64,000 bases of DNA. Origin: Tetrahymena thermophila SB210 (taxonomy: Eukaryota; Ciliophora; Oligohymenophorea; Hymenostomatida; Tetrahymenidae). The notes under the pieces were generated by a model. That model saw only the letters and a list, made by a program, of their open reading frames with translations, was not told the origin of the DNA and did no database searches. Positions within the stretch are counted from its first letter, which is position 1; every line of letters begins with the position of its first letter. This document shows positions 50,483 through 63,400 of this stretch, piece by piece. The DNA lies in the NCBI RefSeq assembly GCF_000189635.1, contig NW_002476434.1, positions 1,488,001-1,552,000 of the forward strand, in the 5' to 3' direction. The position numbers were made by a program, and so were the translations under genes.

Positions 50483-52231
50483 CCTTAAGATGATATGGTT
50501 TAACATATTCTTGATGTACAATTTATGAAAGATAGATTCTTCTACTTTTTATTTAAATTTCTTAATTAATTTTTTTTATTATAAATAAATAATACTAATG
50601 ATTTAATACTATCAGTGGTGACAAATAAATCAAAAGTATTACCAGCGCAAGAATTAGTATAATAAAATAATAACTAATAGTAAACAAAATTTGACTTTAT
50701 TCTTTAATAATCTTATATCATCTTATCTTTTTATAATATTCTCTAATTTTTATTTTTTTTTAGAATTTATCTTTATTTATTCAGTAAAAATATTATTTTA
50801 ATGGATATTTAATTATATTTACTTAAAAATAAAACCTTTACAGAAAGAAAAAAAAAAATAATTTAGTCTCCAATTTATAAATATTTACTAAATTGAGATA
50901 ATTCTTATGTTTAAAAATTATTTTTTATGAAATTTTGGCAACCTTTATAAATTATATTTGAACTTGAAATATTTTTATTGGCTTTCATAAAACATTATTT
51001 AAATCTTAAACCTCAAATAAAAATATCTTATTGATATACTTAAATCTAATTTTACTTAAAAAATAGATAATTTAAAAAAAAAAAATTTATAAGATTCATT
51101 TTTAATAAAAGAAATAACTTAAGCAATTTTCATGGTAATAATGCTTAACATTTTTTTCTAAAAAATGTAACAATAGAAAATTCAATATTCTATTGTTGAG
51201 TTCTAATTATTTTTAAACAAAAAATGGAGAAAAAAATGAATAAATAATAAATATTTAGGATTTGTTATTTTGTCTATTAAAAATATTATAGACAATTGAT
51301 ACTTAGTATATCCAAATCATTCTTTAGTATAAATTTCACTAATTTTATAAATAGAAATTATAAAATACAATACGCTTATCTGAAAACAATTTGAACCATG
51401 GGATGTAAATTAAAAAGTTAGGTTTTACACTTATTAAAATAAAAAAAGATATAAGTTTACAATTGAATTAATTTAAAAGTCTTTTTTTTTTAATCAAATG
51501 AATAGGAATGTTTGTAAATTAGTAAAATTAGTCGATTTAACAAATAAAACTTTATTATGAATTTCGTTTATTAACAAAAAGATCAATTATGTTTCAAAAA
51601 ATAAATAGCTATCTCATTTATTAGTCGAATATCCTAAATCCTATCTTTCCTTAAAATGTAAAATTTTTAAATCTTTTTTAAAATAAAGAAGCTAGTTTAT
51701 TAAAATTATATGAAATAATTATAAAAAATGTATGGAATATAATAAACAATCGATTGATTATATGATATTAATTTGTATTTTATTTCCCACCTTTTTAGAG
51801 ACCCCTTTCCTAAAATATGTCCTTAACATCCCATTTTTCCTCTTTTAATTTTTTTCTACAAGCTCCTTTATTAGAAAGTTTATATTAAATAAATTACAGG
51901 TTTAATTTTTTATGAAGAAAATATTAAGAATTTGCTCAAATTAGATTATTAAAAGATATTTCTAAGTGACTATTTATTAATATCAATTTAATGGTAAAAT
52001 AATAGTAGTTTCCGAAAGAAAAAAGCCTTAAATATTAATCAAATAATGAATTAATTTTTCAATAATTTTAATATAATGAAAGTCAAAACAAATTGTTCTA
52101 ATTTATAAAAACTAAGATTCATTTTTAAAAACAAAATCTTTTATATGAATTAAATAGATTAACAACTTAAAATTATTTGAATCATTTCTGGTTATTAATT
52201 AAAATGACTAAATTTAATTTCTTCTTTTTCA
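50483..52231. other. Intergenic region between the two giant paralogues
   Basis: This AT-rich region holds no supported gene. It contains the promoter side of the gene starting at 50482 and the 3' end of the gene ending at 52232. A pyrimidine-rich, relatively GC-rich patch lies at about 51780-51860 (cccacctttttagagacccc). No ORF of note, RNA gene or repeat is recognised. Confidence 0.6.
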
Positions 52232-55200
52232 TCACAATTAATCTGATTAACCAATATTATTTGAGGTATTTGTATCAAAGCTATTTTCATTCTGTATATT
52301 TCTTGTCTTCATTTTCGAAATTTACTGTTTTTATTTGAGTGCATTATCTCTCCATTAAATCTCTTTTTATAAGGAGCTTTCTAAATCAAAGCTTCTATTT
52401 GATGATTCTTTAGAATCATTTAAAACCCCTGTTTTAGATCTAAATCTTCTAATAATAATTATGATAAATAGGATAAACTCAATTAATATAGCAGAGTTTT
52501 TTAGTATTATAAATGCGAGGAGAGCTTTTTCTAAGTGGCTTGAATACTAGCTTTTAATTGTTGAATCATCTTGATTTTTTTCAATCATGTATGCAAATAA
52601 AACAATCAAAAAATAAAGCCCATTCAGTGTTATACTTACTATAGCAGTTATTATAGCTTTGAAGGGTCTAACAGCAATTTCATATACTAAAGCAACAGAT
52701 GTTATAATTAAAAAGGATAAACAGAGATTTGAATTTCCACCATAAACAGTAATTATACAAATGAGAGTTTTTTAAACTATTCTTACTAATAAAAAGATAT
52801 GAGCAAGCTTGCTTTCTTTCAATCCATAAAATAGCGGACCATACTTTTATTTTAAAAAATAATTAAAAATAAAAATATAATAAATAGTATTTAAAATACC
52901 TTTTCTGATTTTTCTTTGAATGTGATATATGATGTAAATAGAATTATTTTAGTAATCAAATAAATCATGAATACTATAACAATTATGCTAATTATTGAAA
53001 TTAGAGAACTAATAATGTTTAGTGCACCTCCTTAAAACATAGAAGAAATTTGCAAAAGAGTTATTAGTAAAAGCTCTTAATAAGAAAGATAGAATATTAA
53101 AAGGAATATTGTGTGTCTTAAATTAAACTTGATAAAAGTGACTATTTTTGAAGTACTTTGACTTAGATTTGTAAATCTAAATAGAATATGCTTCACTAAA
53201 AGAACAAACCCAAAGATAGCGTATATTGTTAGCAAAGGTGCTATGTTAATTAGATAATTTATTGTCTTAGAATTCTTCATAAACCTATAGTCAGATTAAT
53301 ATTGTTCATTTACATCAACCATTTGTTCAAGTACTCTGTTTCTTTTATCTTAATATCTTTGAGTACTATTCTATTAATGATTTTAATCAATAGTAGGGAA
53401 TATAGATAAAATATAATTAGGGATTAAGGGAGATATATTATCATTATAGAGAATTTATAGGTATTAATCCACCTTTCCTTCGTACTTGGCATTCGAATAA
53501 GTAAGATAGCTAACCATAGATGATATTTCCAAGCATTTAATTCCAGTTGGGAAAGGTATGCCTGTCGTTATCAAAGCAGCTGACATACCGGCCATGCTAT
53601 TTTATAAAGACTTTATTCCTTCATTTGAAGTAGTATCTTCTGTATTTTTTAGAAAATAAAATTAAATATATTTCTAGCTTATAAGTTTTTTTCATTAAAT
53701 TTACAAAAATTTATTGGTAAAAATAAAAATAAAAGCAAAAAGATATACATTAGCAGTAAGGTGAACCATTCTCAACAAATCCCTCTTTGCAAATACACCT
53801 ACCGAGATAGAGAAATCTAGAGCTATTACAAGAAAGGCATTAAGAAATTCCACTCCCAGAACACTTCAAACAGGAAAGGTCACATTAAATTACACATTTA
53901 TTGTTTATTAATTAATAATCAGATTTACAAGATTGGCAATTTTCAGAGCTATTTGAGCATGATGAACAACTATCGCTACATTAAGAACACTGATTATTTT
54001 AGTCTATAAAAAAACCTTTTTCGCAGCTAGAACAAATATCTTTATTCACACAAGATTTGCAATTTTTTGGGCATTAAATACATGAACTGTTAGCAATATC
54101 ATAATAATATCCATTCTAACACTGTGTAATGCATTTTCTTATGTCTTTGTTGTAAAAATACCCAAATTAGCATGATTGACATTATTAAGCATTAATATCA
54201 CAATTTAAACAATGGATATCAGAACATTGTTAGCAAATACTATTAACACTGTCATATTTAAATCCTTATTTGCATTAACTGCAAAAACCTTGGTTATTGC
54301 ATTATAAACATCCTGTGGGGCAGGGAGTACAAACTTCAGAATTTATGGGTAAATATTAGCTCTATCCACAATCTTTAATGCATTTATAAACACCTGAAAT
54401 CAAAACTTTTGAATATCCATCTGAGCATTAGGAAACACATTTTTATCCCTAATCTTATAAATAGGTGGAATCATTACAAACTTCACATGTAGATTAGCTT
54501 ACACAAGATTTACAGTTACTAATTACACAGGGTTTACATTGTAGTCCATTAGTATTATCAGGATATTCACCTTGGTTGCATTTGGTTACGCAATCGTTTC
54601 CGCTTCTGTAGGATTTACTATCGCACTAATAGCAATAGGTTTAAGAATAACATTAAAGGCAGTTGTTACCACAATTGACACATTTTTTTAATTGGTTATC
54701 TTTATATTATCCAGGCTCGCAATCAAATACACAGGTATTATTTAGAGGTTAAAAGAAATATCCAGCACTACATACAGTACAGGTTCCAGCACCACATTCA
54801 GTACAGGTCGAGCCGTTTGTACAGGTTAAGCAGCCTTAACTACATTTAATGCATTATTTTTTATCAGAATCAAGATAATAATTTATAGGGCAATTTTCAA
54901 CGCAATTAAAAATATCACTGTATGTCGATGATATGTATATTTTATAGTAACCAGAATTGCATTAAGTACATTAATAGTTTTGGTTTAATTGACTTATTTT
55001 AGTACTATCTGTTAACAACTAGCAATCACAAGAGCTTGGGCAATAAAAGCAATATTCTGATGAATCGTGGATATATGACTTGAGGCAGAATGGTCTACAA
55101 ACACCTGAATAAATATATTTTTATTCGTAAATATTTCTGTCTCCAAAATAAGAAGTAGGGCATTTTAGTCTATTTTTTAATTCAAATAAAAATATTTATA

Positions 55201-58200
55201 TGCAACCAATGAAAATTAAGCATTTATAAAAAAGTAACTAATAAATAAATTCAAACAGAAGTTTAAAAATTAAAGAAAGTTTCGAAAAATTTTTATTCTT
55301 TAAAAACATTTTAAGATTGATTTTCATTTCTTAGTCTTTATTTGTTTGATTTGATTGATATTTTATTTATTAATTTGTTTTTTTGTTTTGTTTGCTTTTT
55401 AAAGAGAAAACAAATATTTTATAAAAATATTAGAAAATGTTTATTTACAAGCATTCTGAGTTAAACAAGAAGCTATTGGTATCGCATACTACACATTGAT
55501 TGAGAGAAACGTCACTGCATTTAAGACAATAACCATGATTTTGATCATTTATTTAAGTGCATTTTTATTGGTTCATATCTTTGCAACTTAGATCTGTAGT
55601 TATCTTTCTACAAATTTGTAAGCTCTTTAAAATTAAAAAAAAAAAAATTTAATAAATATAATTAAATATCTTATTACTTATATATAGCAATAATCATCAG
55701 AGGAACATTAAAAGCATTAACCTTATTAATTACAAGATGAGCACCCTTCAGGGCAAGGTAGACACCAACCTTAATTAAAATAAGTAGCTACTGCAGAGCA
55801 TTATTAACACTTTCCTTGGCCATTTTAATATTACGAGCATTTATTAATTTCTTCTTGTGAGTTAATTGAAGAACAATTTTCATTCTACAAACCACATTAT
55901 TTACAAATACCATTTTCAATAAAATATCCTACTCCACAATCTTAATTTACTATACATGTTCCATCTTCTATCCTTAAGAGTTTATCTTTGCAGTATTAAC
56001 ATTACTTTAATTAAAAATATTTTAACAAAAAATATATCAAATTATCTATTTACGTTATCTATGAGGATATCCTAATTTGGGCAGGAGACACAGTTTTAAT
56101 TATAGATCATAAAGGATTTCTAGCATTGTTAGCAAACTCCATTACTGTCACATATTTAACAGTTTTAAGGACAAGACTTACACTAACCTTAAAATCCATA
56201 GTATTAAGATGGACACGTTTCAACGCATGCTGCTGCATTATTTGTTTAGTCATAAAAAAGTTGTAATCCTCTTGGGCAAGAAGTGCAATTATTTTCCAAT
56301 TTATCGCACTCGCTGCAATTAGAAGAACATTTAATACATCTTTAAGAGCTATATTAGTAAAAATAATTTGAAGGACAGCTATCTACACATTAGTTTGTCG
56401 ATTTGTCTAATAATTTTTTAGGATCAAAACATTATGTACATACTTATTAACTATCACATGTCTAGCAATTAGTATCAGTACATTGAAGGCATTCATTTTT
56501 ACCATTAGGATATAAATTACTACCATATCCTACTGGACAGTTTTATACGCACCATAATTAATAAATATAGTAACCATTTATGCAGTTATCTACGCATTAG
56601 TATACATTATTATTATTATTATAAATATAGTAATTTGATTGGCAATAGTCGCATATCTTCCAATTACTTTAGCAGCTTTAGCATTTATCTATACATTGAT
56701 TACATGTTTAGTAAATTGAATTATATCCATAACCACCAGGGCATTGGGTGGCACAAGTTTTTTAAGATTGTATTTCATAATAAATTGGAGTAACCTATGT
56801 TATATATTTAAAAATTATGAAAATTTTATTTAATTTAACTATTCCAAATTAGAGAACAATCAATTAAAGAATTTTTTAATTTAAAAATAAAATACAACCA
56901 AATAAAATAAATAAGAAAAAATAAATTTTTTATACTCTTTAGTCAGGATAAAATACAGTAAGTTTCTAACTGCAAACTTGCAAAAATTCAGTTTTAGTAT
57001 CATCAAAGCAAGAATATTATTGTGGTATTTTTAAATTTGGCAAATAGTAACTCATTTAAATAAGACCTTATTAACATTAAGTACAAGTATCATATCTATC
57101 ACATGTTTAGCAAGAACTTTAGCATTTAATGCACTAATTATTAGATAAGTAATAAGAATCTGAGCAGGATTATTAATATTAACACTTGTTAGTATCTTAA
57201 TAATAAAGATATCCACTGCTGCATACTTAACATTACTAATAATTTTATGAACAATATTAACAACCTGATATTTAGCATCTATCACAAGTCATAGTTTATC
57301 TATTCTAGCCATAACCTTGAGGACATGTCTATCTACATTGCCCATTATACATAAAAGTATCTGACTTACAGACTTAGCAAATGCACTATCCATCAATGTA
57401 GTTCTATTATGAACAGTTATTAATCTAAGTAACTTAGCACATATATTGAGGAGAATATAACTTACAAGAGCACTTTATAGAATTTGTATCATATTATAGA
57501 CAATTAGGTATACTACATGAAGCACAAGTATTTGATGATGTTAGTTTCAAATCTTTATTACACACTTAACAATTCTATGAGGGATCTTTATCAACATCTT
57601 GGCATGATATACATATTAATTAATTGCATGTTGAGCATCCTGATGGGCAGTTTTGGCATATTTTAGAACTGTCCAAATATTAATTGTCATTACAATTCTA
57701 ATTATTATAATTAAATGAATTTAAAAAATTAAATTTTAAAAAGTTGATTACTTTTACACAAGAATGATTAGTACTTTACAAGTAATATCCATCTTAACAT
57801 TAGTCACAATAATTGCTATTAAAGCAAGATTTGCATCCCTCTATGCATGAAAAACATTGTAGACTTTGGTCAAAGTAGGAATTACTTGGACACTAATAAT
57901 TAATAAAAAAAATTAAAAATGGTGATATGAATATTATGTTTAATTAATTTTTTGGTATTAATTAATAAATAAGTAAACGTTTAATTAATTTAATTAAAGA
58001 AGGATATGGAATACATTTTATTTTAATTTTTAAAATATTTTTTTGAAAATAAAAAATATTACAATAAATGCTTGGATTTATATTTATCCGATTGACCATT
58101 TCCTTATATCAATATTAGCCTTAGATTTAACAACAATAGTCAATGAGTTGGAGGTGTGGCTAGTCTAGTAAGAAACTTATTACAAAGTATAGTTTTACCA

Positions 58201-58700
58201 ATCTTGACAGGTAATACTTTAATCATTTTGATATTAGTAAGTATTCTCAGCTTGGTCAACAATGACAGAAAAGTCTTCTGTTCCCCATTAACCTGTTTTG
58301 TAGAAGTTTAACTAAACTTAAATCCATTGATGATTAGGTAAATTCATATTTAACTTGACAAATTATAAGTCTAAAAGACTATCAGACATTAAGAAATGCA
58401 AGTAATTGCCACATTATTTTGTAGTGATTTAAGTGTAGTTAGTAAGAGAGCTGTAAACATACTCTCTTAAGATCTAGAAATTAGTTTACGTGTAAATCTA
58501 TTAAGTAAAATCTGCAGAGCCATAGAAGAACTAGTATGTTTGAACTGATTGAGGAGTAACAAGTGAGTTAGCATTCACAACTAATTGATAGTAAATAAAA
58601 TGAATAGTATTTTAAATCAAAATTAAATGATTTATTTACTTGCGTGAAAGATGAACTTAAAAAAAAAAAAAGCTTAAAATAGTAGCTTCTTATATTACAT
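52232..58700 (-). CDS. Cysteine-rich (furin-like repeat) multispanning surface protein, 1832 residues
   Basis: There are ten exons: 58700-58640, 58580-58063, 57892-57752, 57697-56936, 56794-56054, 56004-55678, 55624-55449, 55169-53749, 53639-52900 and 52843-52232. Phases agree, summing to 1833 codons. Intron 56935-56795 is 141 nt with no in-frame TGA, so retention is possible, but it is very AT-rich. The signal peptide is MQYKKLLFQAFFFFKFIF followed by HAIVNA. Residues to 193 form an ectodomain (NQWIQVQLNFYKTGQWG-like segment). Residues about 194-1380 are CxxC furin-like repeats. From about 1505 there are about seven membrane spans (INIAPLLTIYAIFGFVLLVK, HTIFLLIFYLSYQELLLITL, IISIIVIVFMIYLITKIILF, LAFIILKNSAILIEFILFII among them). 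The tail DLESSLQKEIQWRDNAL matches the paralogue at 39362-50482. Exon 3 is 141 nt in both genes and the long intron before the CP(T/P) block is at the same site. A sensor or adhesion role is inferred. Confidence 0.87.
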
Positions 58701-58927
58701 TTTATTCAATATTATTTGATTTTTTGCTTGCTTGTTTATTTACGATAGTATTAATATTGATTTAATAATCGAGTTCTTTTATATCTATTGGTAAAAGATT
58801 GATTCCAACTATATTATTAATTAATAGCTTTAGTATATGTGATATTGATTAGAAAAATAAGCAAAGTTAGAATGATTTGATTAAATAATTTGCTGGATTT
58901 ATAAAAATCAAAGAGGAAATATTCACA
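58701..58927. promoter_or_regulatory. Short divergent intergenic region, putative bidirectional promoter
   Basis: Only 227 bp separate the start of the minus-strand receptor gene (58700) from the proposed plus-strand start at 58928. If both genes are real, their promoters share this space. The plus-strand frame remains open upstream to about 58800 without an ATG (SFSICDIDQKNKQSQNDLIK) after an acceptor-like taattaatag, so a 5' exon of the plus-strand gene may also lie here. No TATA-like element can be singled out in such AT-rich DNA. Confidence 0.3.
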
Positions 58928-59458
58928 ATGAAAAATAAGTAACAAGATGTAAATAATAGAAAATTAAATAATTTAGTTAAAATAAATTTTTTAGAAAAAA
59001 TAAATTATTATCGTTCATTAAAAACTATCAAAAAATCAGTAAAATATAATAAAATCAATATTAAATGAATCTAATAAAACTAGAACTTTAGAATTACATA
59101 AGTATTACGGATATTAGTCAAATTTTTATGCCTGAATTTGAAAAGTCTATAAATAAAAAAAGCAGATGTGCAAATCAAATTATTTGTAAACTATATATCT
59201 AATATGAAGAGAAATAATAGAAAGTCTATAAAGAGTAGTCAAAAGATTTTCATTAATTGTATGGAGAATAATTACATAAAATATAATCATTTATATCATT
59301 TGTACTATCCACGAAAGACCTCTCAAACTAATAATCTATTTCTAAAACAAAATAGATTTTCACCTGAATTTCTTTGTTCGTTTATGGATTAATACTAAAT
59401 ATCTCCACAAAATTTAAAAAATTTTGATTATATAATTTTTTTAAATATTATTATTTGA
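58928..59458 (+). CDS. Possible small basic protein, two exons
   Basis: The start is the ATG at 58928 (MKNKQQDVNNRKLNNLVK). A 45-nt intron at 59039-59083 (GTAAAA...CTAG) joins a 111-nt exon to a 375-nt exon ending at the TGA at 59456-59458, 161 residues. The frame is open on both sides of the intron and the second exon is less AT-rich than its flanks (YHLYYPRKTSQTNNLFLKQN, RFSPEFLCSFMDQYQISP). The protein is Lys/Asn/Arg-rich with no signal peptide or membrane span. The coding-like frame continues upstream of the ATG, so the N-terminus may be longer. It has no recognised family and could be a gene fragment. Confidence 0.4.
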
Positions 59459-60467
59459 AAATCCATAATATAAAATGACTTTTTCATTAAATAAAATCTA
59501 AATATATAGAAAAGATACTATTAATTTTTAATTAGAAGAAGAATACCATACCTTCTTCATATACATTATTTTTCATTTATGGTTTAAAAAGAAGACCTTA
59601 CTTTTCATTCAATTTTTTGGTAAATAGAAAATTGCACTCTTCAATGAAAATTGAGAGCAAATCCTGTATTTTTTAAACAAAAATTTAGAGTTAGAAAAAT
59701 AATTTTTAGAAAAAAAAAGTTAAAAAATGAATAAAAAATTAAATTTATTTTAATTGATTTAAAATTAACAAGATTATAATATATTATAAACATTTTTATT
59801 TTAGAAAAATATAATTAAAACAAAAAGCCTTTCTTAATAAAAAGTGATACCATATCACCTAGATTTTATAAAGGTATTTAGCATTTTTTATTACACTTTT
59901 TTATTAAAAAATTAGTACATAATATATTCTTTCACTCATTTGTATATAAAAGAATATTTTACCAATATAAATTTCATATAAAAACTCAATAAAATATATG
60001 TTTGACATATTAATGCTAAATAATTTATATTCATGATAAATTTATGATATAATTCTAATTAATATTAATTATATGAAGTCCATAGACACTATATATATTT
60101 TTATAATACAAAAATTATGTTGCTTTCTTTATACAATTATTAAGTAAATTTTATTTTTTTTATGATAAAATATAAGCAAAATAATTGTTTATTTTATTAT
60201 ATTTTAACTGAAAAATATATAATTCATTTAACACTCTTTCAAATAAACCATACTATTAATTAAAAAACATATCAACTGATTATATTATTTTACTCAAGAA
60301 ATTTAATTAAATTTTATACTATTTAAGTAGAAATATTAATCAATAATAATAAGTAGGACTTTAATTAAAAGAAGGTAAAATTCCAAAATCAAAGGAATTT
60401 AGTACAAAGAGGCAAAAAAACTTGAGGTGTATACAATCTCTGAATAGAGATCTAATAACCCAATAAA
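59459..60467. other. AT-rich intergenic region, nothing recognised
   Basis: Low-complexity AT sequence precedes the plus-strand gene starting at 60468. A perfect 6-bp inverted repeat, atctctgaatagagat, lies at about 60437-60452 just before the ATG. No gene, RNA or larger repeat could be supported. Confidence 0.55.
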
Positions 60468-63400
60468 ATGAGTTAAGAAAGCTTTATAAACTATAAATCT
60501 GTAGAAGAAACAGAGTGTACAGTAAATTAAGAATTAAAGTTAATTAAATAAAATGCTTAGAGTGTTATTGAATAACTCAACATGTATTTTGAGTCTTCAC
60601 AACAAAACTTAAGGGAAATGGAAGAAGTTTATTTTGCTTCTATTTAAGAATTAGAGAGTGGATTCATATACTTGATGAATTAGTTTAGACAAAGTTATAA
60701 TGAGTAGAAGGAATGTTATTAAAAAGAGTATGAAGAGAAAAAATTCAATTTAGCAAATGAGATGAACAAAACATAAAGGTATATCTAAGACTTGGCTCTA
60801 CTCGAAGCTATTGATGGTTCTATGTCTTTTATGCAAGTTCAAAAGTGTTTGAAGAATTTGAATAAAATTTCAGATGAAATTAAAGTCTTTTACAATCAAA
60901 CTCATGTTTAATCATTTTAGCTAGAGACAATAAATGTTGATGCATTACTGATGAAGATTCTTTAGAATTTGCTTTTCGACAGCATTTACTAAAGACCAAA
61001 AACTAAGCTGTTCGCACAGAAAATATCTAAGTAGAGATCTTTTTCTTCTTCTTCTTAGGCTCTTTAAACCTCATCGATGTATTACACTGGAAGTTCTTGC
61101 GAAAATAAAGAAGATGAAGTAATAAAAAATATTTATATAAATAAAGCAAATTTTAATGCTATAAACTTTTAACAATATATATTAGATCGTTGAGAAAATT
61201 AACACTGATTCCTATCATTCAAGAATAAAATCATCTTCTTCAGGCTAGTTAGAAGCTAAAAAAGAATTTAAATAGGTATATATTTTATATTATAAATAAA
61301 CGTTTTACTTCAATTGTTTTTTCAATATTAAAAATTAGGAAATGCATCAAACAAGCCCATATAGTGAAAAATAGCCAAAGATTGAAAGTTTTCAAGTAGA
61401 ATAGGTTTAGGTTGAGAAAGAAAAAAATTAAAAATAGCTGTAAGAGAATTCAAGTCAATAAAAATAAGAGAAAACAATGAAATAATAATATGAAAGTATA
61501 CCCTATTTAAAAAAATATAAAACTCCTAATGAACTCAGTTCAATTAAAAAGCTTTCAGCTAATTATGAAAAAGAAAAAGATGAGTAAAAAAGCTATTTGA
61601 AAGGATTAAAATAAAAGATACCAAAGCAATCTGTTAAGAAAAATGTATTTTAGCATTAAACTTTAAGTACTCAATAAAATTAAAAAAATACAGAATAAAT
61701 CAATAGGACACCTGAAAAAAAAAAGAAAATCGATATGCTTATCCAGTAAATAAATCCTCAATAATCTACTAAGAATAAGTTGTAAGCAAGTCCACCTAAT
61801 CCTAAAAAAAACTAATAATTAAACAAAGGCTCATTTTATACTCATTCTTCTCCAATAATTAATAGGTTAAGAAACAAAATATAATCCTCTCATCAATTTT
61901 CAAAATTAAAAAAAAGTACTAATAATTAAAGTATAAATGAAATATAAAAACTTAAAACTATAGAAAGCCCTTAGTTTTAAGATTAATCGCTGCTTAGAAA
62001 TGAAGAAGTTTTATCTTTAAAATTAAATAGCTCTGATGATCTCAATGTTGAAACAACTGAAAATACTTCTTAAACTAAGGTGCAAACACTAAAAACAAGT
62101 GAACATGATTAAATTGCAGAGTAAAACAATGTTCTAAATAGGAGTATTGGATTAGGATAATGTAACTCATCAGATGCTCTTAAGCTAAATTCAATGAGTT
62201 CAAAGAGAATTAAAATGGGCATAACTAACCCTGAAATGCTTTAATTAAGTAAAGATTATTCTGCTGATAATATAAATTAGAGCAGTAAGGAGAATTATAC
62301 AAACAGAAAAAGAATTACTTCTTGTGGAGGTTTCATAGAAAAACAAAGCACCTTCAATAATTTAAACAAAACTTAAATAGTTAATCATATAAGCTCTTCT
62401 CTTAATAATAGTCCAGCAACCAATCCATTAAATAAACTTAGCAATAGAAATTTGTTTAATAGAGATAGAAGTCTCTCAGGTTTCAGATAGAACACTAATA
62501 AGGAAAAATTTTTAGATAAATCATTATAAAACGATGAGATTATTTAAGAATTTTAGCTTGATTAATCAAAATCCTCAAACTAGTAACAATAATAAAAATG
62601 TCTATTTTATTCTTCTCCTATTTCTGCATGTTTGAGCAGTGCTGTACAGTAAAACTATGCTTTAGACAATAATTTAAATTAAGACAATTACGATTAATGT
62701 GAATTTTAAGAATCTCCTTAAATTTTTCTGAATTATAACATCAGTGGTTTAAGCCAAATAAATAATATTTAAACAGTAGAGAGCATATCAATCGAAGGTA
62801 GGAACATACAGCAGTCTTAATGTGAGGCAAGCTTATTCAGAAATAAAATATAAAACTCCGTAAAGAAAGCAGTAATTCCAAGATAGCAAATAGCTATCGA
62901 TTAAGAATAAATTAATCATTCATCTCCTTCTGATCTCAATTTGATTACAACAGAATGCTTTTAATAAAAAAATATTCATGAAATTTAGAATCTTTTTACA
63001 AATCCTTCACCAATATCTCATTCAGCATCAAATGAGATGTAGTTGTTTACAAGCTAAAATTTTGAGAATGGAAGTATCATTACAAGCTAATATTATCTAA
63101 ATTAATAATAATCAGCTTGTTTGTTAAATAGTAAGCAAAAAATAGAAAAAATAGAAAGCGGTTCTAAGCTAAATAAAAGCCAATCGAATCAAAATTAAAA
63201 CAGCTACAGAGCAATTTATCTATCTCAAAAAAATGGTTAGCTTGATAAAAATTGCTAACAAAATTAAATTTAGCAAAATAATCTAACTAAAACTGCTCCA
63301 TAATTAAGTAATTGTAATACTAATTTTGTTCAATCTAATTAGCATTAGCAAGCTAACTAAATTCAAAATTCTTTTGTAAATTAATAAAACTAACATAAGA

